Part shown: in pieces, positions 7,105 through 16,025 of the stretch | How the letters are laid out: each line of letters starts with the position of its first letter | Numbering within the stretch: position 1 is the stretch's first letter | Origin: WVXP01 sp964348095 | GTDB taxonomy: Bacteria > Desulfobacterota > BSN033 > WVXP01 | Assembly (NCBI GenBank): GCA_964348095.1 | Contig: CAYGBK010000011.1 | Coordinates: 10,681-74,680 of the forward strand | DNA: 64,000 nt | Direction: 5' to 3' | Program-made: the position numbers and the translations under genes | The notes under the pieces: model-generated | Told to the model about the DNA's origin: nothing | Databases searched by the model: none | The model's input: the letters and a program-made list of their open reading frames with translations, nothing else

Positions 7105-8907
7105 TTGAGCCCTTTCTATAGAAACCTCGCTTTTTGGCTTGTTATCCTCCTGATAATGGTCATGATGTTCCAACTGGTCAAGGGTCCAGGGCCCAGGAGA
7201 GAGCAAGAAATCGACTTCTCAACTTTCCTCCAGGACGTCGAGAATGGAAACGTCGGGCGGGTAAGCATTCAAGGAGCGAACATCTCCGGTGAGTATGCCG
7301 ACGGCACTCGATTCAAAACCTTTGCTCCAGATTATCCGGATCTGGTCAAAATCCTCAGGGAAACGGGAGTTCGAATTGAAGCAAAACCAAAGGCTGAATC
7401 CCCCCTCTGGCAATCGATCCTGATCTCTTGGTTCCCAATGATACTCCTTATCGCCGTCTGGATCTTTTTCATGCGCCAAGTTCAGGTGGGTGGAGGCAAA
7501 GCTCTCGCCTTTGGTAAGAGCCGAGCACGAATTCTCAACAAAGAACAGAATCGAGTTACCTTTGAAGATGTTGCTGGTATAGACGAGGCCAAAGAGGAAC
7601 TCAAAGAGATCATCGATTTCCTCAAGGACCCAAAAAAATTCACCAAATTGGGAGGCCGTATCCCCAAAGGCGTTCTCCTCGTGGGAGCCCCAGGCACAGG
7701 GAAGACTCTCCTGGCAAAGGCGATCGCCGGAGAGGCGGACGTGCCATTCTTCAGTATCAGCGGATCTGATTTTGTCGAGATGTTCGTTGGGGTCGGGGCG
7801 TCACGGGTGCGAGATCTTTTCGTCCAGGGGAAGAAACATGCCCCCTGTCTTATCTTTATCGATGAAATTGATGCAGTTGGTCGACACCGTGGCGCAGGCC
7901 TTGGAGGTGGACACGACGAGAGAGAACAGACCCTCAATCAACTCCTTGTCGAAATGGACGGGTTTGAATCCAACGAGGGGGTGATTCTCATTTCCGCCAC
8001 AAACCGTCCTGACGTGCTTGACCCAGCACTTTTGCGCCCCGGACGGTTCGATCGTCAGGTCGTCGTTCCCATTCCTGATATCAAAGGCAGGGAGGCAATA
8101 CTCAAGGTTCATACGCGAAAGACCCCTGCCGCCAATGACGTGGAACTGGCTGTCCTAGCTCGTGGAACCCCGGGCTTCACAGGCGCTGATCTTGAGAACA
8201 TGGTTAACGAGGCCGCACTTCTGGCGGCTCGATACAATAAGTCAAAGATAGAGATGAAGGATTTCGAGGAGGCCAAAGATAAGGTCCTCATGGGAACCGA
8301 GCGAAAAAGCATGCTCATCACGGAAGAGGAAAAAAGAAACACCGCATATCATGAAGCAGGCCATGCCCTCGTGGCAATCTTGACACCCGGGACCGATCCC
8401 ATCCATAAAGTCACAATCATCCCCAGGGGCAGATCCCTTGGTCTGACCCAACAACTCCCCGAAGATGATCGGCACAACTACTCCAAAGACTATCTCCTGA
8501 AGAAAATCTCTATCCTCTTGGGAGGTAGAGTCGCTGAAGAATTAATCCTAGATCAGCAAAGCACTGGGGCAAAACTCGATATCGAGCAATCCACGGACCT
8601 TGCCAGAAAAATGGTGTGTGAGTGGGGCATGAGTGAAAAGATGGGACCTTTAACCTTTGGGCAGAAAGAAGAACAGATTTTTCTTGGCAGGGAGATAGCG
8701 CAGCACCGCGATTACAGTGAAAAGACTGCTCAGGAAATTGATAAAGAGGTCAGATCCATCGTCTCCGACTGCTACGAACGGGCGACCAAAATACTTAATG
8801 AGAACGTGGAGCTTCTCCACAAACTAGCCAAGACCTTACTCGAAAAGGAGGCTCTCGATAGCCACCAGATTCAGCTTATCATCAAAGAGAACTCTGCCCA
8901 GGCTTAG
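7105..8907 (+). CDS. ftsH: ATP-dependent zinc metalloprotease FtsH
   Basis: Full-length (600 residues) membrane-anchored AAA+ protease that degrades misfolded membrane proteins and short-lived regulators. Visible parts in order: TM1 at about 7-25, a periplasmic segment of about 80 residues, TM2 near 112-126, Walker A GAPGTGKT at 194-201, Walker B LIFIDEID, the second region of homology ending RPGRFDR, and the zinc site HEAGH at 416-420 with its downstream Asp ligand region. The start is TTG 7105 with CGGGAG upstream. The C terminus lacks long extensions. It lies at the head of a housekeeping run (folP, glmM, acpS, nnrDE). Confidence 0.97.
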   Translation: MSPFYRNLAFWLVILLIMVMMFQLVKGPGPRREQEIDFSTFLQDVENGNVGRVSIQGANISGEYADGTRFKTFAPDYPDLVKILRETGVRIEAKPKAESPLWQSILISWFPMILLIAVWIFFMRQVQVGGGKALAFGKSRARILNKEQNRVTFEDVAGIDEAKEELKEIIDFLKDPKKFTKLGGRIPKGVLLVGAPGTGKTLLAKAIAGEADVPFFSISGSDFVEMFVGVGASRVRDLFVQGKKHAPCLIFIDEIDAVGRHRGAGLGGGHDEREQTLNQLLVEMDGFESNEGVILISATNRPDVLDPALLRPGRFDRQVVVPIPDIKGREAILKVHTRKTPAANDVELAVLARGTPGFTGADLENMVNEAALLAARYNKSKIEMKDFEEAKDKVLMGTERKSMLITEEEKRNTAYHEAGHALVAILTPGTDPIHKVTIIPRGRSLGLTQQLPEDDRHNYSKDYLLKKISILLGGRVAEELILDQQSTGAKLDIEQSTDLARKMVCEWGMSEKMGPLTFGQKEEQIFLGREIAQHRDYSEKTAQEIDKEVRSIVSDCYERATKILNENVELLHKLAKTLLEKEALDSHQIQLIIKENSAQA

Positions 8908-9141
8908 ATCGTCGGGACAATAGTGGGCCCGACCCTTACCTACCTGCTCTCTCTCGCTCTAAGAACCCTTCTGGTCGATTGATCACCTGACAGTCTTCCA
9001 TATACGGAAAGATACTTCTAGACTTGGGAATGAGGAGCTGTTATCGTCTCCCTATCGAGTCATGGAACGTTCTCAAGTAGGATACAGATTCTGAGCGCTG
9101 ACGTCTGGCCCCTGATCCCTGATGTCATGGAGGAGACGATG

Positions 9142-10350
9142 ATGTCCGTGAGATCAATTTCAATTCAAACAATTTCAGAGGCTACCCTTGAATTGAGCAA
9201 AATGGGATTTCCCGAACCAGAGGCCAAAAAAATGGCAACTGAGATCATGTGTCTTCACCTTAAGGTGGAGGGAATTCAAGAGGCCATAATCCCTTATTTG
9301 GATGGAAAAAGCGATTCTCTGGCACACCGCCCGATCACATGGTCCGTCTCTTCCCGAGAAACCAAAAGCGGTTCCCTTCTTCTGTCAGGAACCTCCGTGC
9401 AACTGGAGGGACTCGCGTCTGCTATCGAAAAGGAAACCCCTGAACTCGAGGAGCTTTCGAGAGAGTTGAAAAGTCTTTTGAAGAATATCGAGAAAAGTCG
9501 GTTCGCCATACCGTGTCGCACAAAGACCCTGGATCTTGGAGAGAGAACACTAATTATGGGAACGATAAATGTCACCCCCGACTCCTTCTCTGACGGTGGC
9601 AGATTCCTGGAACCGGACAGTGCCGTAACCCGGGCATTAGAAATGGCCGAAGAAGGAGCGGATCTCATCGATGTCGGAGGAGAGTCGACAAGACCCGGGT
9701 CGCAGCCCGTCGACCCCGAGGGGGAACTTAGGCGAATCATCCCGGTAATAGAGAAAGTGGCTTCGCAAACCAAAGTTCCCCTCTCTGTCGATACAAGGAA
9801 GGCCAGAGTTGCCCGTGAAGCTCTGGAGGCAGGAGCGCAAATTGTCAATGACACCAGTGCGTTGCGATTCGATTCAAAGATGGGGGAGGTTATTGCCTCA
9901 TACGGCGTCCCGGTCGTTCTCATGCATATGCGCGGGAAGCCAGAGACAATGCAGCACGATATTCATTACATATCTCTCATGTCGGAGATCACTCAATACC
10001 TGAGAGAGAGCATCCACATGGCCCACGATGCTGGCGTGGACCAGGAAAAGACCATCATCGATCCAGGTATCGGTTTCGGCAAAACGGTTGATCATAATCT
10101 TGCGGTCATCAAACATCTTGCCCAGCTGAGAACCCTTGGGAGGCCTATCCTCATTGGCCCCTCCAGAAAATCCTTTATCGGAAAGATCCTCAATCTCGAT
10201 GCGGACAACAGGGAGGAGGGAACCATGGCCACCCTTGCGGCCTCGATTCTCAATGGGGCCCACATCCTTCGAGTCCATAACGTCAGAAACGCTGTCCGGG
10301 TCGCACGGGTTACGGATGCGATCAAGGGGGTCTCCATCCCAGAGGCTTGA
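9142..10350 (+). CDS. folP: Dihydropteroate synthase with N-terminal extension
   Basis: The C-terminal ~275 residues are a complete TIM-barrel dihydropteroate synthase (folate pathway): MGTINVTPDSFSDGG, DVGGESTRPGS, SVDTRKA, NDTSAL, DPGIGFGKT and GPSRKSF are all present. The first ~130 residues form an extra acidic, helix-rich domain seen in many anaerobe FolP proteins, of unknown role. Three ATGs compete (9127, 9139, 9142). GGAGGAG lies inside the first, so 9142, six bases downstream, is preferred. Length is about 402 residues. Confidence 0.93.
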   Translation: MSVRSISIQTISEATLELSKMGFPEPEAKKMATEIMCLHLKVEGIQEAIIPYLDGKSDSLAHRPITWSVSSRETKSGSLLLSGTSVQLEGLASAIEKETPELEELSRELKSLLKNIEKSRFAIPCRTKTLDLGERTLIMGTINVTPDSFSDGGRFLEPDSAVTRALEMAEEGADLIDVGGESTRPGSQPVDPEGELRRIIPVIEKVASQTKVPLSVDTRKARVAREALEAGAQIVNDTSALRFDSKMGEVIASYGVPVVLMHMRGKPETMQHDIHYISLMSEITQYLRESIHMAHDAGVDQEKTIIDPGIGFGKTVDHNLAVIKHLAQLRTLGRPILIGPSRKSFIGKILNLDADNREEGTMATLAASILNGAHILRVHNVRNAVRVARVTDAIKGVSIPEA

Positions 10351-10392
10351 TGGAAATCAACAAACACTTGGTTTCGACCTAGGACGCGCTCA

Positions 10393-10424
10393 GACTCGGG
10401 TGACCTCAGCCGAGTCACCGAGTC
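10393..10424 (+). other. Hairpin in the folP-glmM gap
   Basis: GACTCG-g-GTGAC pairs with GTCAC-CGAGTC (11 bp, one bulge, nine-base loop). It is followed by a short T-containing stretch (GATTTGACTTTT), so it may act as a weak terminator of folP transcription ahead of the separate glmM promoter. Confidence 0.4.
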
Positions 10425-10507
10425 GATTTGACTTTTCCCATTTCGGAAATCATCACAACAGATGACTGACCAAAATGCTATAACCCTCCTGGTGGCTCGC
10501 CTTTTGC

Positions 10508-10535
10508 TTGACAAACCAGGATGAGGGGATATTAT
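10508..10535 (+). promoter_or_regulatory. Sigma-70-type promoter for glmM
   Basis: Perfect -35 TTGACA (10508-10513), 16-nt spacer, -10 TATTAT (10530-10535). The start point near 10542 lies 45 bases before the chosen glmM ATG. It excludes the two upstream in-frame ATGs (10521 and 10536), which fall in or before the promoter. Confidence 0.65.
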
Positions 10536-10586
10536 ATGGAAAACCATCAAACGCTGAGTACGCAAGGAAATCCGTGGAGAGCAGAA

Positions 10587-11936
10587 ATGGGTAAACTCTT
10601 TGGGACCGATGGCGTCAGAGGCGTTGCCAACGTTTACCCTATGACTGGGGAGATGGCAATGCAGCTTGGCAGGGCTACTGCCCACCTTTTTAAGAACAAG
10701 GGAGGACGCCATCGGATCGTTATCGGGAAGGACACCCGATTGTCTGGATATATGCTTGAAACTGCCCTTGCCTCGGGAATCTGCTCGATGGGGGTGGATG
10801 TGCTCCTTGTCGGCCCCATGCCGACTCCTGCCATCGCATTCATAACACGATCGATGAGAGCCGACGCTGGGGTGATGATTTCGGCGTCTCACAATCCGTT
10901 TTATGACAATGGAATGAAGATCTTTTCCCATGATGGGTTCAAACTTCCCGATGAGATGGAAGAAGGGATCGAAGAACTGATATCTTCAAACTCGATCCAT
11001 TCCTTAAGACCCACGGCCAAAGAGGTGGGAAAGGCTTTCCGCATAGACGACGCTCGGGGAAGGTATATTGTCTTTCTCAAGGATACCTTTCCTTCTCAGC
11101 TCAGCCTCGACGGCATGAAAATCGTCCTCGACTGCGCCAATGGTGCAACTTACCGAGTGGCTCCGACAGTCCTCGAAGAGCTAGGAGCCGAGGTGATTCC
11201 AGTTGGTGTCGAACCCGACGGCGAAAATATCAACCTCAACTGCGGCTCCCTTCACCCAGAATTGGTCAGCCGGGTCGTTCTCGAAACTGGAGCAGATGTC
11301 GGTATGGCCTTGGATGGTGACGGGGATCGGATCGTTTTTGTCGATGACCAAGGCAATTTAATCGACGGCGACCATATCATGGCCATATGCGCAGCAGATC
11401 TGCTTCAGGAAAACCGACTGAACAAAAACACGTTGGTTACCACCATAATGAGCAACATGGGTCTTGAGCGGTGTCTCGAAGCTTTCAACGGAAAGGTCGT
11501 CAAGACCGCCGTCGGTGACCGTTACGTGGTGGACGAAATGAGACGACACGGATACAACATGGGTGGTGAACAGTCAGGACACACGATCTTTCTCGACCAT
11601 AACACGACAGGAGATGGGATCATTACGGCCCTTCAGGTACTTGGTGTCATGACCAAGACCGAAAAACGTCTTGCCGATCTCGCTTCAATCATGACTCCTC
11701 TCCCTCAAATCCTTTTCAATGTCCGTGTTAAGAAAAAGGAGGACCTATCTCAGATGCCTCAGATTCAGCGGAGGATCAAAAGCATTGAGAAGAAACTCGG
11801 CGAGAGCGGGAGAATTGTCATTCGGTATTCTGGAACAGAACCGCTCATCCGCGTCATGTTGGAAGGCGAGAATGAGGATAAGATCCAACAGATGGGCGAC
11901 GAACTTTGTCAGACTATCGAAAAAAACCTTGGTTGA
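10587..11936 (+). CDS. glmM: Phosphoglucosamine mutase
   Basis: A 449-residue alpha-D-phosphohexomutase that converts glucosamine-6-phosphate to the 1-phosphate for peptidoglycan and LPS precursors. It begins with the typical GKLFGTDGVRG, has the phosphoserine loop ISASHNPFYDNG (Ser101), the magnesium loop LDGDGDR near 240, the sugar loop GGEQSGH near 325, and the phosphate-binding RYSGTEPLIRVM near the C terminus. The start ATG 10587 has GGAGAG before it and gives the normal family N terminus. acpS follows after 19 bp. Confidence 0.95.
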   Translation: MGKLFGTDGVRGVANVYPMTGEMAMQLGRATAHLFKNKGGRHRIVIGKDTRLSGYMLETALASGICSMGVDVLLVGPMPTPAIAFITRSMRADAGVMISASHNPFYDNGMKIFSHDGFKLPDEMEEGIEELISSNSIHSLRPTAKEVGKAFRIDDARGRYIVFLKDTFPSQLSLDGMKIVLDCANGATYRVAPTVLEELGAEVIPVGVEPDGENINLNCGSLHPELVSRVVLETGADVGMALDGDGDRIVFVDDQGNLIDGDHIMAICAADLLQENRLNKNTLVTTIMSNMGLERCLEAFNGKVVKTAVGDRYVVDEMRRHGYNMGGEQSGHTIFLDHNTTGDGIITALQVLGVMTKTEKRLADLASIMTPLPQILFNVRVKKKEDLSQMPQIQRRIKSIEKKLGESGRIVIRYSGTEPLIRVMLEGENEDKIQQMGDELCQTIEKNLG

Positions 11937-11955
11937 CCTTCGGCGGGCGATGTAA

Positions 11956-12333
11956 ATGATCTTTGGAATCGGTCTCGATCTCGTTCAAATCTCAAGAATC
12001 GGCTCAATCTTGAACCGGTGGGGAGACCGATTTCTCGAGAGAGTCTTCACAAGGCAAGAGATAGACTACTGTCTGTTGCGCAAGGACCCCTCACCCCATC
12101 TTGCTGCCCGTTTTGCAGCAAAGGAGGCTTTCCTAAAGGCTTTGGGCATCGGCTACGATCAGGGCGTCCGTTGGAAAGATATTGAAGTGACCCGCGACTC
12201 GTCAGGTAGACCCGAGGTCCAGCTTTACAACACCACAAAGACCCTTTGCCAGTCTCACGGCATAAGTAGAATCCACCTATCAATGACCCACAATGGCAAT
12301 TACGGACTCGGTCAGGTCGTTTTAGAGGCTTAG
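11956..12333 (+). CDS. acpS: Holo-[acyl-carrier-protein] synthase
   Basis: A 125-residue AcpS-type phosphopantetheinyl transferase that activates ACP by transferring the 4'-phosphopantetheine arm of CoA. The magnesium-binding Asp is in GIGLDLVQISRI (residue 8) and the Glu in RFAAKEAFLKALG near 58. A SMTHNGNYG segment lies near the end, where the family has SxSH. Length is normal. Its stop is one base from the start of nnrDE, as in many bacteria where the two genes form a pair. Confidence 0.95.
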   Translation: MIFGIGLDLVQISRIGSILNRWGDRFLERVFTRQEIDYCLLRKDPSPHLAARFAAKEAFLKALGIGYDQGVRWKDIEVTRDSSGRPEVQLYNTTKTLCQSHGISRIHLSMTHNGNYGLGQVVLEA

Positions 12334-12334
12334 A

Positions 12335-13906
12335 TTGAAGGTAGCCAGTGCCCGGCAGATGCAGAACCTGGATCGGCGGACCATCGACGAGTGCGGGATT
12401 CCCGGAATCGTTCTCATGGAAAATGCCGGCCGAAGCGCCACACAGGTCATCGCCTCCCACTTCCCCCGTCTCTCATCCAAAACAGTAGCGATCCTCTGCG
12501 GCCGTGGAAACAACGGTGGTGATGGATTTGTCATTGGCCGGTGTCTCATGGCCAGGGAAACGAAGGTCACGGTGTATCTCCTTTCGGGAAAGGATAAGGT
12601 GAAGGGGGATGCGAAAACCAATCTGGAGATATTTGTTCGTACAGGCGGAACAGTCCATGAAATCCCGGATTCAAAAAGCTTCGACGCCTTGAAAGAGGAA
12701 ATTGTTTCCCATGATCTCCTTGTCGATGGGATATTCGGAACAGGTCTTAACTCGGACGTCTCTGGATTGCACGCCGAGGTGATCGATTTCATGAACGAGT
12801 CTGGACGGCCCATCGTGGCCATCGACATACCGTCGGGCCTCGATGCGGACACTGGCAAACGGTTGGGCACCTGTATCACGAGTACCCTGACGATCACTTT
12901 CGGTCTTCCCAAGTTGGGCCAGATGATCTATCCGGGAGCCGCACATGTGGGAAGGCTGGAAGTTATCGACATCGGCATCCCTCAGAAACTGGTGGAGGAC
13001 GAAGGCATCCAGAACCACCTAATAGATGAAGAAAACGTCCGGAGAATTCTCAATGTCCCACGGGCCCCGGAAAGTCACAAGGGAGACTATGGTCACCTTC
13101 TAACACTTGCCGGGTCTGAGGGGAAGACGGGAGCTGCCGCGATGGCCTGCGATGCTGCGATGCGTGTGGGAGCGGGTTTGGTTACCCTTGGAATTCCGGA
13201 AGGCCTCAATCCTATCATGGAGGCCAAACTCACAGAAACCATGACCTGCCCCCTTCCCCAAACAGAATCGTTCTCCTTGAGCCTCGGTGCATTCGATCCT
13301 ATCGTGTCCCTGGCAGAGGGAAAGAGCGCCTTGATCTTGGGCCCTGGCATCTCGACAGACACCGAGACCATGGCGCTCGTCCACAAAGTCGTCCAGTCTT
13401 TATCCCTCCCAATGGTCATCGATGCTGACGGCATAACGGCATTGGCCTGTAACAAAGAGGCCCTCCAAAACGCGACAGCGCCTGTCATTCTGACACCCCA
13501 TCCGGGTGAAATGGGGCGACTCATGGAATTATCTTCCAAGGATGTGCAGGATGGACGAATTGGTGTGGCCAGAAAGTGCGCTGCCGACTTCCAGTGTGAG
13601 GTTGTCCTCAAAGGGGCGAGAACTGTCGTCTCCAACTCTTCAGGAGAAGTTTTCATCAACCCGACAGGAAATCCGGGAATGGCATCGGGAGGCGTCGGCG
13701 ACATTCTGACGGGAATGATTGGAGGCTTTCTGTGCCAGGGCCTATCTACTGTAGAGGCCGCAATAGCTGGAACATATCTCCATGGACTCGCCGGAGACCG
13801 GGCCGTCTTGAGAACAGGCGAGAGATCACTCGTTGCCACCGATCTCATGGAGGAGCTTCCCGTTCTGTTGAAGAACTATGGCACCCCGGTGGGGGAAGTT
13901 GACTAG
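12335..13906 (+). CDS. nnrD: Bifunctional NAD(P)H-hydrate epimerase/dehydratase
   Basis: A 523-residue fusion repairing hydrated NAD(P)H. The N-terminal ~210 residues are the YjeF_N epimerase domain (IVLMENAGRSA, GRGNNGGDGFVIGR, DIPSGLDADTG). The C-terminal ~280 residues are the ribokinase-like ADP-dependent dehydratase (GDYGHLLTLAGS, ILTPHPGEMGRL, NPTGNPGMASGGVGDILTG). The start is TTG 12335, directly after the acpS stop, indicating translational coupling. Confidence 0.94.
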   Translation: MKVASARQMQNLDRRTIDECGIPGIVLMENAGRSATQVIASHFPRLSSKTVAILCGRGNNGGDGFVIGRCLMARETKVTVYLLSGKDKVKGDAKTNLEIFVRTGGTVHEIPDSKSFDALKEEIVSHDLLVDGIFGTGLNSDVSGLHAEVIDFMNESGRPIVAIDIPSGLDADTGKRLGTCITSTLTITFGLPKLGQMIYPGAAHVGRLEVIDIGIPQKLVEDEGIQNHLIDEENVRRILNVPRAPESHKGDYGHLLTLAGSEGKTGAAAMACDAAMRVGAGLVTLGIPEGLNPIMEAKLTETMTCPLPQTESFSLSLGAFDPIVSLAEGKSALILGPGISTDTETMALVHKVVQSLSLPMVIDADGITALACNKEALQNATAPVILTPHPGEMGRLMELSSKDVQDGRIGVARKCAADFQCEVVLKGARTVVSNSSGEVFINPTGNPGMASGGVGDILTGMIGGFLCQGLSTVEAAIAGTYLHGLAGDRAVLRTGERSLVATDLMEELPVLLKNYGTPVGEVD

Positions 13907-14315
13907 ACCCTTAAGAGGACTTACCCCGTTTTTTTTGCAGCGTTCCCGTATGCTTCGGGTTCTGTTGAAAAGTTGGATTTACAAAGTGGATTCTCATATC
14001 CCTTCGCTCCCACGCTCTCGCGTTGACCCTATTCCCGCCTTTGGCGGGACAGGTGGGGAAAGCTTGCCCCTTCCCCGCTCTAAAGGCGGTCTTCGACCCT
14101 GAGCTCAGACCGAAGGGGGCCTTCCCCTTCCTGCTCGCCTTCGATGGGTGCTCCCGCGCTTCCGCTGACGTCGCTCACGGATAAGAGAATCCCCTATAGC
14201 TCAAGAAGGTGCTCACATACTGGTTCACCTTTGATTCTTTGGGTGAACTTCAGGATCCTTAAGGGTCGCCCGTGTGTTTTTTTGGAATACTCCAAGTTTA
14301 TGGTATACATATTGC
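13907..14315. other. Hairpin-rich intergenic region
   Basis: Roughly 400 bases without a believable gene. It contains several short GC hairpins, such as CCCGCC-ttt-GGCGGG and GGTCT/AGACC, in a tract that reads like decayed low-complexity sequence. No second copy is seen in this window. The right end holds the promoter of the next gene. Confidence 0.4.
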
Positions 14316-14344
14316 TTGATCGTGAGGACGCGAGTTGCTATAAT
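14316..14344 (+). promoter_or_regulatory. Extended -10 promoter of the nuclease-family gene
   Basis: TTGATC (14316-14321), 17-nt spacer, perfect TATAAT (14339-14344) preceded by TGC, giving an extended -10. Initiation near 14351 leaves about 13 bases of leader with a GAGGTG Shine-Dalgarno. Confidence 0.65.
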
Positions 14345-14363
14345 GTCGGATGTGAGGTGCCCA

Positions 14364-14843
14364 ATGACAGTTCAGATGAAAGTGAAATTCCTGACCTTCG
14401 ATCCATCGTCAAATGGCTTTGTGGTGCTGTTGTCTGATATGGAAAACACACACGCCCTTCCGATCTGGATTGGACCTTTCGAAGCCAACGCCATCGCCTT
14501 AAAGCTGAAAGATGTTTATTCTCACCGACCTATGACCCATGATCTTATTCGGAATATCGTCAAGACTTTTCAGTCAGAGATTCTGAAGATCGAGGTGATG
14601 GATCTCAAAGAGAATACGTACTATGCTCTTATCCATATTAGGACGAAGGGGAAGGAGATCACCGTCGATTCCCGTCCAAGTGATGCCATTGCAGTCGCCC
14701 TTGCTTCAGGCGCCCCAATCTACGTTACCGAAGAGGTCCTCTCGAAGGCAAAGACAATAGAGCTTAACAAAGATATGGAGGAGGACCAGCTAAAAGAATG
14801 GCTGGAGAGCCTGAGCCCGGATGATTTCAAGTACAAGGCCTAG
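14364..14843 (+). CDS. Bifunctional nuclease family protein (DUF151)
   Basis: A 159-residue protein of the DUF151/BFN family, a compact fold reported as having DNase/RNase activity in plants; the bacterial role is unsettled. Family signatures are visible: LPIWIGPFEANAIALKL, RPMTHDLIRNIV, and SRPSDAIAVALASGAPIYV with the acidic C-terminal helix that follows. The frame stays open to GTG 14274, but ATG 14343 overlaps the -10 box. ATG 14364, five bases after GAGGTG, is the only start compatible with the promoter. It stands alone with its own promoter. Confidence 0.88.
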   Translation: MTVQMKVKFLTFDPSSNGFVVLLSDMENTHALPIWIGPFEANAIALKLKDVYSHRPMTHDLIRNIVKTFQSEILKIEVMDLKENTYYALIHIRTKGKEITVDSRPSDAIAVALASGAPIYVTEEVLSKAKTIELNKDMEEDQLKEWLESLSPDDFKYKA

Positions 14844-15284
14844 CCCAGTCATTTCTGCCTATCTCACCGTATGACTCATCTGTTCGATCTTTCCAAGAAA
14901 GTTGCCATTCAGGTCATTCCATAACTGGCTGTTCTGACCACGCGTTTTGGGGCTCCTGATCCCATCGCTCCTCCCCCTCCACCGCAATCAGGCTTGATTT
15001 CCCGAATACCCCGTGGTAAACAATTACCCCATTGGAAAAACCCGGACCTCGATGGCGTGGGAGGGAATTACACGAATTAGTTTACGATCGATTGAGATTC
15101 CGAGCCGATTCTTAACGGGATTTTTGGACCATCCTGCAAACCTGAGAGAATTTGTAGGGAAATCCCAGAGGGATCTCAGCCCACGGGTAGAGCTCTCGCC
15201 GCTGATCCTGCTCGCGCCAGAATTTGAGTCTGCAAAACCAGGGTGTAGATACACAAAAAAGCAAGCGAGGATAAACGGCATCTT
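14844..15284. other. Intergenic region, no gene seen
   Basis: 440 bases before tsaE. Short open frames on both strands have no Shine-Dalgarno support and no family resemblance. No clear promoter, terminator or RNA fold was found. Confidence 0.4.
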
Positions 15285-15782
15285 TTGAAACAAAGATTCG
15301 TCATCGACTCCCGTGGGGCTGCTCAAACACGGAGGATTGGAAGGCTGCTCGGCCAGTTCTTGGAACCAGGCGCTCTCATCGCGCTTTCAGGGGAACTTGG
15401 CTCAGGAAAAACCGAGTTCGTCAAGGGCCTAGCAAGTGGACTTGGAGTAAACCGGTCTTATCACGTCTCAAGCCCGTCTTTCGTTTTGATAAATGAATAC
15501 CCAGGGAGAATCCCCCTCTTTCATCTCGACCTCTATCGGTTATCCGGCGGGAAGGACCTTGACGAGATGGGAGTAGAAGAGTACGTCTACGGAGAGGGCG
15601 TCACGGCCATCGAATGGGCAGAAAAGGCAACCACCTATCTGCCGCGTGAATACATCTGGATCGAGATCCGATGGATGGGGCCAAACAGCCGACAATTGAT
15701 TATGAAAGCATTTGGAAAGCGAAGTGGTCAGGCCCTTGAAGCCACCTACAATAAAGCCAAGGTGCCAGAGAAGGGAAATTGA
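15285..15782 (+). CDS. tsaE: tRNA threonylcarbamoyladenosine ATPase TsaE
   Basis: A 165-residue P-loop ATPase that works with TsaB and TsaD in t6A37 modification of tRNAs. Walker A GELGSGKTEFVKGLA lies at 37-51, the switch-like SPSFVLINEY near 67, HLDLYRL near 83, and the IEWAEKA motif near 111, which is typical of TsaE. The start is TTG 15285 with a distant GCGAGGA, so a few residues of uncertainty remain. TsaB and TsaD are not in the window. Confidence 0.9.
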   Translation: MKQRFVIDSRGAAQTRRIGRLLGQFLEPGALIALSGELGSGKTEFVKGLASGLGVNRSYHVSSPSFVLINEYPGRIPLFHLDLYRLSGGKDLDEMGVEEYVYGEGVTAIEWAEKATTYLPREYIWIEIRWMGPNSRQLIMKAFGKRSGQALEATYNKAKVPEKGN

Positions 15783-16025
15783 GATGGCAGCCGATGACGG
15801 GAAAGAAGGTTCTTTCTCATGATCGTCAGCCAGACTGACTTGGAGCACACAATGACGACCAGCCCAAATCAGGGTGACAGGGTCAACGGTGGGAGGGTTT
15901 CTTGACACGATGTGGTCAACACCATGAACCCGGGGCAAGGAGGGGGTTGGAGTTCTTCAGGAAGGTCTCGAGCAGGACACCACCGAGATCTCCAAGAGAT
16001 AAGTATTCACTGGAGGGAGAGACCA

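Noticed and set aside
13907..14315. ORFs at 13878-14102 and 14144-14437 as genes
   Set aside because: No ribosome site or family resemblance; the second runs through the promoter and start of the nuclease-family gene in another frame.
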